Below are positions 53,885 to 62,694 of a DNA stretch of 64,000 nucleotides, in pieces. The stretch lies in assembly GCF_025717555.1 (NCBI RefSeq), contig NZ_JAJIRP010000007.1, positions 1 through 64,000 of the forward strand, given 5' to 3'. The first letter of the stretch is position 1. Each line of letters opens with the position of its first letter. The translations under genes were made by a program, and so were the position numbers. Source of the DNA: Paucibacter sp. B2R-40 (GTDB lineage Bacteria > Pseudomonadota > Gammaproteobacteria > Burkholderiales > Burkholderiaceae_C). Below the pieces are notes generated by a model that did not search any database, was not told where the DNA came from, and saw only the letters and a list, made by a program, of their open reading frames with translations.

Positions 53885-54981
53885 GCCCGGGCTCCGGTCG
53901 GTTTTCGCCAAGTGAAGTGGATACGATTGCCTTGGTCGCGCAGCCACAACAGCATCAAGGCCAGCAAAAATATGCCGCCGTGTACCGAGATCAGCGCCGT
54001 ATTCATGCTGCTGCGTCCGTTGTTGACCCAGCCTTGGCTCAAACCTATCAGGTTGAAATAGACGACAAAGCTCAACAGTGCAAACAGCAGGTTCCAGTTA
54101 TTGGGCCGGCGTGGGTTGGTTGCGGCCATGCCCAGTCCCAGCAGCACCATATTGAAACAAGCCAAACACATGCCAAAGCGCCAGGTCAACTCGCCGTCAT
54201 TGGCCGGCGAGGGCGCGCGCAACAAGTCCAAGGTGGGCGTCGCCTTGGGCTTCAATTGGTCGGCGCTGCGCAGGACTTGGCTGTCGGCCAAGATTTTGTA
54301 TTGTTCAAACTTGGCCCTCGTTCGCTCACCCGTCAAGGCATTGGCTTCATTGCGCTGGCCGTGGTTGAGCACCAAGAAGCGGTCGGTGTCGGTCAACTCA
54401 ATATGCCCTTGAGCTGCGGTGGTGACGGACTCGGTTCTTTCTTTATTGGACAAAATAAATACATTGCGCCCGGTCTTTTCATCCACGGCATCGCGTTCAA
54501 TGAAAAACACGCTGGCCCCGTCGCGCGAAGACTGGAACTGACCTGGCGCCACGCGTGAGAGGTCGCTGCGTTTTTGGTACTGATCGCGCAATTGAGCACT
54601 GTTCTGGTTGCCCCAGGGCCAGATGATCAGCTCCAGCACGATCACCACCAACAAGATCGGCAAACTCATGCTCAGTACCGGTTTGACAAAGCGGCTCAGG
54701 CCGATCCCGCTAGCAAACCAGATCGTCATCTCCGACTCACGGTACATGCGCCCCAAGGATGCCACGATCGCAATGAAGAGCGCTAAGGTGAGCATGGTGG
54801 GCAAGTGGGCCAGCGATGCGTAAGCCATCAACAGCATCACGTCTTGTGGGGCCACATTGCCGCCAGCGGCTTGACCGAGGGTGCGAATCAACATCATCGT
54901 CAGCACGATGGTGAGGATGACCACAAAGGTGACACCGAAGCTGCGGGTGAGTTCTGAGCGTACTGAGGAATCGAATAACAT
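53881..54981 (-). CDS. lptF: LPS export ABC transporter permease LptF
   Basis: 366 residues. N-terminal 'MLFDSSVRSELTRSFGVTFVVILTIVLTMMLIRTLG' and helices followed by a periplasmic jellyroll; 'GLSRFVKPVLSMSLPILLVVIVLELIIWPW' is typical of LptF. Leads the lptF-lptG pair and possibly a longer operon with cbiX, cysB and the aminotransferase. Its start lies only 28 bp from the divergent pepA start. Confidence 0.94.
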   Translation of the reverse strand: MLFDSSVRSELTRSFGVTFVVILTIVLTMMLIRTLGQAAGGNVAPQDVMLLMAYASLAHLPTMLTLALFIAIVASLGRMYRESEMTIWFASGIGLSRFVKPVLSMSLPILLVVIVLELIIWPWGNQNSAQLRDQYQKRSDLSRVAPGQFQSSRDGASVFFIERDAVDEKTGRNVFILSNKERTESVTTAAQGHIELTDTDRFLVLNHGQRNEANALTGERTRAKFEQYKILADSQVLRSADQLKPKATPTLDLLRAPSPANDGELTWRFGMCLACFNMVLLGLGMAATNPRRPNNWNLLFALLSFVVYFNLIGLSQGWVNNGRSSMNTALISVHGGIFLLALMLLWLRDQGNRIHFTWRKPTGARA

Positions 54982-55009
54982 CCGGGCACTTTATCTATTC
55001 GGCGACATT

Positions 55010-56479
55010 ATGGACTTTCGTACACAGACTGCGTCCTTCGACGCATTGGCCGGCATCAACGCCGATGCCTTGATCGTGCTGATAGCCGGCGAGGCGCTGC
55101 CCGCCGACCTGGATGCTGGCCTGGCCTCGCTTGCCGCTGACGCCTTGAAACTTGGCGACTTTGAGCTCAAAGCCGGCAAGGCGATTGCTTTGCAGCGCCC
55201 GACCGGCGTGAAGGCGCCTCGTTTGGTGCTGGCCGCTGCCGGCAAGCCCACACTGAAGGCCGCCCGGGCGGCGCTGCAATTGGGCTTGGCGCAGTTGAAG
55301 GGCCGCGGCGCGGTACATGCTGCGGTGGCATTTGTCGGCTTCGACGCCATGACAGAGAGCCTGGCTGAGCAGTTTGTATTGGCCGCCAGTGATTCGATCT
55401 ATACGTATCGCCACACCAAGCCCAGCGCGCCTGAGGCGGGCAAGTTGGCCAAATTGACCTTGCTGCTTGACAAGGGCGATACGGCAGCAAGCAAGGCAGC
55501 CAAGGTAGGCTTGGCCCGTGGCCAGGCGATTGGCGCCGGCATTGAGTTGGCGCGTGAATGCGCCAACCGCCCCGGCAACTACGCCACGCCGACTTTCCTC
55601 GGTGAACAGGTCAAGGCCTTGGGCCGGACCCATGGATTGAAGGTTGAAGTATTGGACAAGAAGGCGGTCGAGAAGCTCGGCATGGGCTCCTTTTTGTCAG
55701 TGGCGCAGGGCTCGGATGAGCCGCTGCGTTTCATCGTCGCGCGTTACGACGGCGCTGCGAAGACGCAGGCGCCGGTGGTGCTAGTCGGCAAGGGCATTAC
55801 CTTTGATTCAGGCGGCATTTCCCTCAAGCCGGGCGCCGAAATGGACGAGATGAAGTTTGATATGGGTGGCGCCGCCAGCGTGATTGGCGCGCTGCGTGCC
55901 GTCGCCGAACTCAAGCCTAAGCTGAACTTGGTTGCCATCATCGCTGCATGTGAAAACATGCCCAGTGGCCGGGCGCTCAAGCCCGGTGATGTGGTGACGT
56001 CAATGTCGGGCCAGACCATCGAGATCCTGAATACCGATGCGGAAGGGCGTTTGGTCTTGTGTGATGCCCTGACTTATGCGGAGCGCTTCAAGCCTGCGGT
56101 GGTGGTGGATGTGGCAACCCTGACCGGTGCTTGTGTCATCGCTCTTGGTGGCGTGCGCAGCGGCATGTATGCCAGCGATGATGAGTTGGCGGCATCTCTG
56201 TCGGCGGCCGGCGAGGCTGCCTTGGATCCTTGCTGGCGTATGCCTTTGGATGACGAGTACGAAGAGGGGCTAAAAAGCAATTTTGCCGATGTGGCCAATG
56301 TGGGCTCGCGTGCAGGTGGCTCCATCACGGCGGCCAAGTTCTTGCAGCGTTTTGCAGGCAAGTTCCGCTGGGGCCATTTGGACATCGCCGGCACCGCCTG
56401 GAAGGGCGGCGCGGCCAAAGGCGGCACCGGCCGGCCGGTCGGTTTGCTGACTCACTTTGTACTCTCGCAAGTACGCTGA
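55010..56479 (+). CDS. pepA: Leucyl aminopeptidase (cytosol aminopeptidase, M17)
   Basis: 489 residues. The M17 signature NTDAEGRL and the metal-binding 'GKGITFDSGGISLKP' and 'EMDEMKFDMGGAASV' are clear, with the catalytic Lys in 'VLVGKGITFDSGG'. Two-metal exopeptidase releasing N-terminal residues; PepA also binds DNA in some bacteria. The ATG at 55010 follows where similarity begins; the frame is open upstream into the lptF 5' region. Followed by holC, the order also seen in enterics. Confidence 0.97.
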   Translation: MDFRTQTASFDALAGINADALIVLIAGEALPADLDAGLASLAADALKLGDFELKAGKAIALQRPTGVKAPRLVLAAAGKPTLKAARAALQLGLAQLKGRGAVHAAVAFVGFDAMTESLAEQFVLAASDSIYTYRHTKPSAPEAGKLAKLTLLLDKGDTAASKAAKVGLARGQAIGAGIELARECANRPGNYATPTFLGEQVKALGRTHGLKVEVLDKKAVEKLGMGSFLSVAQGSDEPLRFIVARYDGAAKTQAPVVLVGKGITFDSGGISLKPGAEMDEMKFDMGGAASVIGALRAVAELKPKLNLVAIIAACENMPSGRALKPGDVVTSMSGQTIEILNTDAEGRLVLCDALTYAERFKPAVVVDVATLTGACVIALGGVRSGMYASDDELAASLSAAGEAALDPCWRMPLDDEYEEGLKSNFADVANVGSRAGGSITAAKFLQRFAGKFRWGHLDIAGTAWKGGAAKGGTGRPVGLLTHFVLSQVR

Positions 56480-56521
56480 TTTGTACGCAGAGAGCGCCAA
56501 GTTGCTGAAGCGACCTTAGCC

Positions 56522-56953
56522 ATGACTCAGGTGAGTTTCTATACCGGCGTGCCTGAGCGCTTGGCCTATGTCTGCCGACTGTTGCGTAAAGCGCAGCAGT
56601 CGGGAGCAAGGATTGGTGTGTGCGGCCCTGCAGCGCTGTTGAGGCGCTTGGACACCGCCCTCTGGGCGTTTGAGCCGATCGAGTTTGTGCCGCATTTGGA
56701 CTTGTCTGCGGGCGCTGCCGATCAGGTGGTGATAGCCGCGACGCCAATTTTGCTGCATGAGCATGCTCTTGAGCTTGTTCACCGAGAAGTTCTATTGAAC
56801 TTGGGTGCCGAGGTGGCCGACGGGTTCGAACAGTTTCAGCGCGTGCTGGAGGTGGTTTCCCAAGATGATGCGCAAGTTCAGGCAGGGCGGCGACGTTTTC
56901 GGCATTATGAAGAGCTGGGTTTGAACATCAGCCATCACAAGGTGGCGTCTTGA
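56522..56953 (+). CDS. holC: DNA polymerase III subunit chi
   Basis: 143 residues. 'VSFYTGVPERLAYVCRLLRKAQQSGARIGVC' and 'LWAFEPIEFVPHL' match HolC. Binds SSB and the psi subunit of the clamp loader. 42 bp after pepA and overlaps the next gene by 4 nt. Confidence 0.92.
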   Translation: MTQVSFYTGVPERLAYVCRLLRKAQQSGARIGVCGPAALLRRLDTALWAFEPIEFVPHLDLSAGAADQVVIAATPILLHEHALELVHREVLLNLGAEVADGFEQFQRVLEVVSQDDAQVQAGRRRFRHYEELGLNISHHKVAS

Positions 56954-57255
56954 GCTCTGCTGCTAAGGTCGAGCGTCAAGTGCCTACCCTGACCGAGGTG
57001 CTGGAGGAAGCCACTCTGGCTTCGCCTCCCGAGTTGAGGATTGCTCAAGCGCCAGAACTTGAGGTCGATCTTGATCTCGATGCCAGCCCTGAACTTGGCT
57101 TGGCGGCCGCTCAAGGTGAGGAGGATCAGCTGAGGCTTGCTCTGCTTGGCGTTGTCGACGCTGCAATGGCCGAGTTCCGCATTGAACTGCTGTCACGCCT
57201 GGAGCTTTTGCTTGACCGAGGCATGGCGCCGCGCTCAAAGTGCGGCACTGAGTGA
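56950..57255 (+). CDS. Hypothetical protein downstream of holC
   Basis: 101 residues. Not recognised. Acidic and Glu/Leu-rich N-terminus ('PELEVDLDLDASPELGLAAA'), then a helix 'AMAEFRIELLSRLELLLDRG' near the C-terminus. Start is a TTG that overlaps the holC TGA (TTGA), an unusual but workable coupling; the next in-frame ATG is far inside. Such Leu/Glu tails occur after holC in related bacteria, but no function is known. Confidence 0.55.
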   Translation: MSSAAKVERQVPTLTEVLEEATLASPPELRIAQAPELEVDLDLDASPELGLAAAQGEEDQLRLALLGVVDAAMAEFRIELLSRLELLLDRGMAPRSKCGTE

Positions 57256-57438
57256 ACTTGAGATTAAGCCGACGCAGAGCGGCTGTTTCACTCTGACGAC
57301 AACAAGAGCCAAGGTCTGCAGGAAGTCTTCGGTTTCCCATGGTTTCCCCATATAGGTTGAAGCAATTTTTGGGGTATGTTCTGCGGGTTGAGAATTCAAC
57401 GGCAAAAAGCTCTTCTTCTTCCTATCCGGAGGTAATTC

Positions 57439-58587
57439 ATGCAAGTTAAGTTGAATGTTGTTGTGGGCGCTGTGGCGCTGATGCTGAGTGGCGCTGCCAT
57501 GTCGCAAGATGTGCTGGTCGTGAAGATTGGCCACGTTGGCCCAACCAGCGGCGCTATTGCCCACTTGGGCAAGGACAATGAGTTGGGCGCCCGTATGGCG
57601 ATTGCCGAGCTCAATGCCAAGGGTGTGATGATCGGCGGCAAGAAGGCCAAGTTTGAACTGCTGGCAGAAGACGATGCCGGCGATCCAAAGCAAGGCACAG
57701 CAGCCGCTCAAAAGCTCGTCGACTCCAAAGTCAATGGCGTGATCGGTCACTTGAACTCAGGTACATCTATTCCTGCTTCCAAGGTGTACAGCGATGCGGG
57801 CATTCCGCAGATTTCGCCATCGGCCACTAACCCTAAATTCACCCGCAATGGCTACAAGACCACGTTCCGTGTGGTGGCTGACGATGTGCACCTGGGTGGC
57901 ACTTTGGGCAAATATGCGGTGAAGGAATTGAAAGGCCAGTCGATCGCTGTGATCGATGACCGTACAGCTTACGGCCAAGGCGTGGCCGACGAGTTCGAGA
58001 AAGGCGTCAAGGCTGCCGGTGGCAAGATTGCCGGTCGCGAATTTACCAACGACAAGGCAACCGATTTCACCGCCATCCTGACCTCCTTGAAGGCCAAGAA
58101 GCCTGATGTGATCTTCTTTGGCGGTATGGACGCCGTGGCTGGTCCAATGTTGCGCCAGATGAAGCAGTTGGGTATTGATGCGAAGTTCGTCGGTGGCGAC
58201 GGCATCTGCTCCGGTGAATTGCCGAAGCTGTCTGCCGGCACGATGGCTGATAGCCAGGTCTACTGCGCTGAAGCGGGTGGTGTTGAGGCCGGCGAAGGTC
58301 AAAAGACAGCCGAGGCTTTCAAGGCGAAATTCAAAGAGCAGTACAAAGTCGACGTGCAGATTTACGCGCCTTATGTCTATGACGCCGTCAACGTGATGGC
58401 TGCAGCCATGGTCAAGGCCGGTTCTTCCGATCCGGCCAAGTATTTGCCAGTGTTGGCAAAGACCGAGGGCTACAAAGGCGTGACGGGTACTATTACCTTT
58501 GACCCCAAGGGCGATATCAAGAACGGTGCTCTGACGATGTACACCTACAAGGGTGGTGCGAAGTCGCAAATCGCCGTCGTGCGCTGA
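57439..58587 (+). CDS. Branched-chain amino acid ABC transporter substrate-binding protein
   Basis: 382 residues. Signal peptide ends near 'SGAAMSQDV' (about residue 22). Type I periplasmic-binding fold: 'VKIGHVGPTSGAIAHLGKDNELGARMAI', 'VIGHLNSGTSIPASKVY', 'QISPSATNPKFTR' and 'YAPYVYDAVNVMAAAM' match LivK/LivJ. GGAGG stands 8 nt before the start. Monocistronic here, ended by a strong terminator. Its permease and ATPase partners are not adjacent; the LivF-like tail at the left edge of the window is 57 kb away. Confidence 0.93.
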   Translation: MQVKLNVVVGAVALMLSGAAMSQDVLVVKIGHVGPTSGAIAHLGKDNELGARMAIAELNAKGVMIGGKKAKFELLAEDDAGDPKQGTAAAQKLVDSKVNGVIGHLNSGTSIPASKVYSDAGIPQISPSATNPKFTRNGYKTTFRVVADDVHLGGTLGKYAVKELKGQSIAVIDDRTAYGQGVADEFEKGVKAAGGKIAGREFTNDKATDFTAILTSLKAKKPDVIFFGGMDAVAGPMLRQMKQLGIDAKFVGGDGICSGELPKLSAGTMADSQVYCAEAGGVEAGEGQKTAEAFKAKFKEQYKVDVQIYAPYVYDAVNVMAAAMVKAGSSDPAKYLPVLAKTEGYKGVTGTITFDPKGDIKNGALTMYTYKGGAKSQIAVVR

Positions 58588-58656
58588 TTGCAACTGCTAT
58601 TCAGCATTAATTTGCACAGACCCGAGTCCCGCGAGTCCTGAAGCTCGCAAGCCTGA

Positions 58657-58689
58657 AAGCCCGCAAACTGACATTTGCGGGCTTTTTTT
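58657..58689 (+). terminator. Terminator of the BCAA-binding protein gene
   Basis: AGCCCGCAAA (58658-58667) pairs perfectly with TTTGCGGGCT (58674-58683), followed by a T-run. Confidence 0.9.
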
Positions 58690-59122
58690 CGTCCCTACGT
58701 CCTTCGTCAATAGCGATTGGCTTCAGTTTGGGGCGTAGCACAAAGGCCAGTCCCAGGCTTTCACTCTTTCTTGCTGTGGAATACGCACGCTTGCACGGGA
58801 CTGCTTTCTCCGAGGTGCTCCAAATCTGCGCTCTACTCTCGTCCTGACGCTGAACGCAGAGCTTGATCAAGCCGGTGTCTAGCTGAGTATTTAGGGAATT
58901 AAACCTCGCAACCCCCTTTAAATGGGGGGCTTTCAAAAGGTCCTTGAGCAGGCATCATGTGCCGGCGATCGAGATGCTTTTGGATACGTTGATGCGAGCC
59001 TGAGTTGAAAGCTGATTTCGCGACCGGTGTCGCGGGTGATTTGCTTGATTCAGGAAGGGGCTGGGCAGGTCAATCGGCCGCCAATCGCGCATTGCAGTGA
59101 ATCTTTGGGATCGGGGAATGAA
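58690..59122. other. Intergenic region before the XrtA-type sugar transferase gene
   Basis: 433 bp without a gene I can support. It should contain the promoter of the exopolysaccharide/PEP-CTERM locus. A GG-N10-GC element (58963-58976) fits sigma-54 spacing, but the match to TGGCAC...TTGC is partial. Confidence 0.4.
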
Positions 59123-60505
59123 ATGGTACGAATTTTTAGCCACTATTTGCATAGGCAGACCTTGCTCCATGTCTTGTTCGATTTGGGGCTGATCCTGTTC
59201 GCTGTAGTTGCGGTCGTATTGAGTCAAGGTGAATCTGCTTCGACGGTTATGCCTTTCGTCGCCTCCCACGGTCTTTCTCTGGCTGGATGTATGTTCGTCA
59301 TCAATTCGGCAAGCGGTCTTTACCAGCATGTGCACAACCGCTCGATCACAGAGTCATGCGCTCGGGCCTTGTTGGGTTTGATGTTCGGCTTGCCCTTGGC
59401 TTATGCCATCTTCAGTTTGCTGCCGATCGCTGTTGGGCACCGGGAATTGGTGACCATGGCTGCGATGGCGGCAGTTGCTGCAGTGATGGTGCACCGTGTC
59501 TACGCTGCTCATTCCGGTGCTCAGTCGCGTCTGCGCACCCGCATTCTGATTTTCGGCTCAGGCGCGGTGGCCCGCACCGTTGGTCAAACCCTGCGAGAAG
59601 CCGATCCTCACGCGCAGATCGTGGGCTACTTGGCTGGCCCCAATGAAGAAAATCCAGAGGTTCCTTTAGCGGAGATGATTGATTCGCGCGGCTCCTTGAC
59701 TGAGACGGCGCGCAGCCTTGGCGTGGACGAAATCGTGGTCGCTTTGTCCGAGCGGCGTGGGGGCTCAATGCCTTTGCGCCAATTGCTAGACTGCAAGCTC
59801 TACGGTATCCGTGTGGTGGACATCGCGACCCACTTCGAGAAGACCCTTGCTCAAATCAAGATCAGTCACGTCAATGCTGGTTGGTTGATATTCGGTGACG
59901 GATTCAATCAAGGCAGCATTCGTACCGCGATCAAGCGCGTGTTTGACATTGTTTTCTCTGCGGCAATTTTTGCTGTCTCCCTGCCCATCATGATCATCGC
60001 TGCCGTCATGATCAAGGCAGAATCTGCCGGTCCGATCTTCTATCGGCAGGAGCGTGTGGGGTTAAATGGCAAGACCTTCAAGGTCATCAAGTTCCGCAGC
60101 ATGCGCACCGATGCAGAGAAAGACGGCAAGCCACGCTGGGCGACGGTCAACGATGACCGCATCACCCGCGTCGGTCGATTCATTCGCAAGGTCCGCATTG
60201 ATGAGTTGCCTCAGTTGCTGAATGTGCTGGTTGGCGAAATGAGCTTGGTGGGGCCGCGCCCTGAGCGTCAGTACTTCGTCGATGACTTGGTCAGCAAGAT
60301 TCCTTACTTTGCTGTCCGGCACAGTGTCAAACCGGGTGTTACGGGTTGGGCTCAAGTCCGCTGTGAGTACGGTTCAACCGTCGAGGAGTCGATTGAGAAG
60401 CTGCAATACGACCTGTATTACGTCAAAAACAACTCGCTCTTCCTCGATATGTTGATTATGTTTGAGACAGTGGCGGTGGTTTTGACGGGCAAGGGCGCGC
60501 GCTGA
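59123..60505 (+). CDS. XrtA/PEP-CTERM system sugar transferase (undecaprenyl-phosphate glycosylphosphotransferase)
   Basis: 460 residues. Four hydrophobic segments near the N-terminus, a nucleotide-binding-like middle ('RILIFGSGAVARTVGQTL'), a fifth membrane segment ('VFDIVFSAAIFAVSLPIMIIAAVMI') and the bacterial sugar transferase domain with 'FKVIKFRSMRTDAE', 'RIDELPQLLNVLVGEMSLVGPRPERQ' and 'VKPGVTGWAQV'. This composition matches TIGR03013-type proteins that start the exopolysaccharide repeat unit next to XrtA. Start at 59123 with GGGGAA upstream. It leads a plus-strand cluster with prsK and prsR. Confidence 0.88.
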   Translation: MVRIFSHYLHRQTLLHVLFDLGLILFAVVAVVLSQGESASTVMPFVASHGLSLAGCMFVINSASGLYQHVHNRSITESCARALLGLMFGLPLAYAIFSLLPIAVGHRELVTMAAMAAVAAVMVHRVYAAHSGAQSRLRTRILIFGSGAVARTVGQTLREADPHAQIVGYLAGPNEENPEVPLAEMIDSRGSLTETARSLGVDEIVVALSERRGGSMPLRQLLDCKLYGIRVVDIATHFEKTLAQIKISHVNAGWLIFGDGFNQGSIRTAIKRVFDIVFSAAIFAVSLPIMIIAAVMIKAESAGPIFYRQERVGLNGKTFKVIKFRSMRTDAEKDGKPRWATVNDDRITRVGRFIRKVRIDELPQLLNVLVGEMSLVGPRPERQYFVDDLVSKIPYFAVRHSVKPGVTGWAQVRCEYGSTVEESIEKLQYDLYYVKNNSLFLDMLIMFETVAVVLTGKGAR

Positions 60506-60530
60506 AATAGCCGCCTCGATTTAACACAAC

Positions 60531-60557
60531 AAAAGTCGGCGTTATTGCCGATTTTTG
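60531..60557 (+). terminator. Terminator between sugar transferase and prsK
   Basis: TCGGC (60536-60540) pairs with GCCGA (60547-60551), flanked by A-run and T-run. It is 27 bp before prsK, so it may be partial. Confidence 0.6.
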
Positions 60558-60584
60558 TTTTGTGCTGCCGTGGTTCAATGCGCA

Positions 60585-62684
60585 ATGAACTTTGCTGTTT
60601 TGAATTTGAATCTACTTGGCGACGGCTTGGCCGCCTTGTCGTACGCGGCGTTTGCACTCTATTTCGGCCTACGGATTTGGTTGCGCCGCACTTCACCGGC
60701 AAACGCACTCTCCTACGTCTTTTTGGCGGCCTTGGTTTGCAGTAGCGCATGGGGTGGCTTCAGCATTGTGGCCAAGATGAACTGGTGGCCCGTGGCGGCC
60801 GACTGGTTGATTCCTGCGGCTGACTGGTTGCGCTATGCCTGTTGGTTTTGGTTTGTGTTGTTGCTATTGCAGCCCAAACTGGAAAATCAAAGCACATGGC
60901 GGCCGCCACGGTTTGCGGATTTAGCCTATGCATCACTTTCAGCATCCATGCTGATGTTGGTGCTGCGTGAATTCAACAGTGATTTGAGTGTGAGTCTGCT
61001 GCGACCGTCGGCCTTCACTGCGCTTGGGCTTGCGGTCGTCGGTTTGATTTTGATCGAGCAGCTGCTGCGCAATTCGTCTGGGGATTCGCGTTGGAACGCC
61101 AAGCCCGTGTGCCTGGGGCTCGGTGCCATCTTCACTTTTGACGTGTTTGTGTACTCCCAAGCGGCACTGTTTCGCGAGTTTGATGGCGATGCACTGAGCG
61201 TACGAACGCTGGCTCATTGTGCTGCGCTGCCTTTGCTGTTCCTTGCTTCTCGTCGCCATGCCGATTGGCTTGAGAAGTTACATATCTCTCGCACTGCCGT
61301 CTTTCACTCGGCAACTTTGATGCTGGTGGGTCTGTATCTCCTGCTTATTTCAGCCTTGGGTTACTACGTCCGCTATACAGGAGGGGAATGGGGCCGGGCG
61401 CTGCAATTGACCCTTGTTTTTGCGGCCTTGATTGGATTGGTGCTGTTGGTCTTCTCGGGCTCGATGCGTTCGCAGTTGAAGGTCTACATTGGCAAGAACT
61501 TTTTCAACTACCGCTATGACTACCGAGAAGAGTGGCTGCGCTTTACTGCCACGCTGTCATCTGGCACTTCGCCGCAGCAGATGGGTGAGACCGTGGTTCG
61601 CTCCTTGGCCAACTTGGTCGAGAGTCCGTCTGGCGCGCTCTGGTTGCAGCAGGCAGACAGTGGTGAATTTTCACAGTCTGCGCGCTGGAACGCCCCTCCG
61701 TTCGGCACCTTAGAGGCGATGACGGCGGGCTTTTGCAGTTTCTTGCAGGAACGGGCCTGGATCATTGATCTTGACCAAGTGCGCCTAGGTTCGAGTGACT
61801 ATCGTGGATTGGAAGCGCCCCAATGGATGCTCGATGACAAGCGGCACTGTTGGCTGATCCCGTTGATGGTGGGCGACAAGATCCTCGGCTTTGTCTTGCT
61901 TGGCCGCCCGCGCGCCGCCATTGAGCTCAACTGGGAGGTGCGAGATCTGTTGAAGACCGCCAGCAGCCAAGCATCCGGCTACTTGGCGCAAATGCAAGCA
62001 GCCGAGGCCTTATTGGAGTCCAAGAAATTCGATGCCTTTAACCGCATGTCGGCGTTTGTGGTACACGATTTGAAGAATATCGTGACTCAACTCTCATTGA
62101 TGATGAAGAACGCCAAGCGCCTCAAAGATAACCCCGAATTCCAACAGGATATGCTGGATACTGTGGAGAATTCGTTGGAAAAGATGCGTCAATTGATGCT
62201 GCAATTGAGGGAGGGCGAGAAGCCGCATGGATTGTCTAGCGGCGTCGACCTTGAAGCGATCGCCAAGCGCCTCGCTGCGGCGGCAGTCAGCAAGGGCCGT
62301 CAGCTTGATTTAAAACTTATGTCCCAACTCAGCACACGAGGGCACGATGAGCGCATCGAACGCGTAATCGGGCATGTCGTGCAAAATGCTTTTGATGCAT
62401 CTGAGGCCGACAGTTCAGTAGAACTCAGTCTCGACCGCGTTGGCAGCCATGCGCAGGTTATCGTTGCTGATCGTGGCTGCGGGATGAGCGAGGAGTTCAT
62501 TCAACAAAGGCTCTTTAAGCCGTTTCAAACAACCAAGGCCACCGGCATGGGCATCGGGGCTTTTGAAAGTTACCAATATTTGCAGGAACTAGGGGGCAAA
62601 ATCAAAGTTGACAGTAAGCCGAACCTCGGCACAAAGGTCACGATTTTGCTGCCATTGTTTCATGCTACAGACGAATCACGGTGA
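60585..62684 (+). CDS. prsK: PEP-CTERM system sensor histidine kinase PrsK
   Basis: 699 residues. About nine N-terminal membrane helices, with the family segment 'FSGSMRSQLKVYIGKNFFNYRYDYREEWLRFT' after them, a GAF-like domain, then an unusual HisKA region 'SAFVVHDLKNIVTQLSLMMKNA' (phosphorylated His in HDLKN) and HATPase ('VVQNAFDAS', 'DRGCGMSEEF', 'GMGIGAFES'). This architecture is that of PrsK in the XrtA system. Start at 60585; the upstream in-frame ATG at 60555 lies in the terminator. Partner PrsR follows 10 bp downstream. Confidence 0.9.
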   Translation: MNFAVLNLNLLGDGLAALSYAAFALYFGLRIWLRRTSPANALSYVFLAALVCSSAWGGFSIVAKMNWWPVAADWLIPAADWLRYACWFWFVLLLLQPKLENQSTWRPPRFADLAYASLSASMLMLVLREFNSDLSVSLLRPSAFTALGLAVVGLILIEQLLRNSSGDSRWNAKPVCLGLGAIFTFDVFVYSQAALFREFDGDALSVRTLAHCAALPLLFLASRRHADWLEKLHISRTAVFHSATLMLVGLYLLLISALGYYVRYTGGEWGRALQLTLVFAALIGLVLLVFSGSMRSQLKVYIGKNFFNYRYDYREEWLRFTATLSSGTSPQQMGETVVRSLANLVESPSGALWLQQADSGEFSQSARWNAPPFGTLEAMTAGFCSFLQERAWIIDLDQVRLGSSDYRGLEAPQWMLDDKRHCWLIPLMVGDKILGFVLLGRPRAAIELNWEVRDLLKTASSQASGYLAQMQAAEALLESKKFDAFNRMSAFVVHDLKNIVTQLSLMMKNAKRLKDNPEFQQDMLDTVENSLEKMRQLMLQLREGEKPHGLSSGVDLEAIAKRLAAAAVSKGRQLDLKLMSQLSTRGHDERIERVIGHVVQNAFDASEADSSVELSLDRVGSHAQVIVADRGCGMSEEFIQQRLFKPFQTTKATGMGIGAFESYQYLQELGGKIKVDSKPNLGTKVTILLPLFHATDESR

Positions 62685-62694
62685 TGGATCTTGA

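Noticed and set aside
58963-58976. Sigma-54-like GG-N10-GC element before the sugar transferase
   Set aside because: Only the GG and GC dinucleotides and a few flanking bases match, which is expected often by chance.
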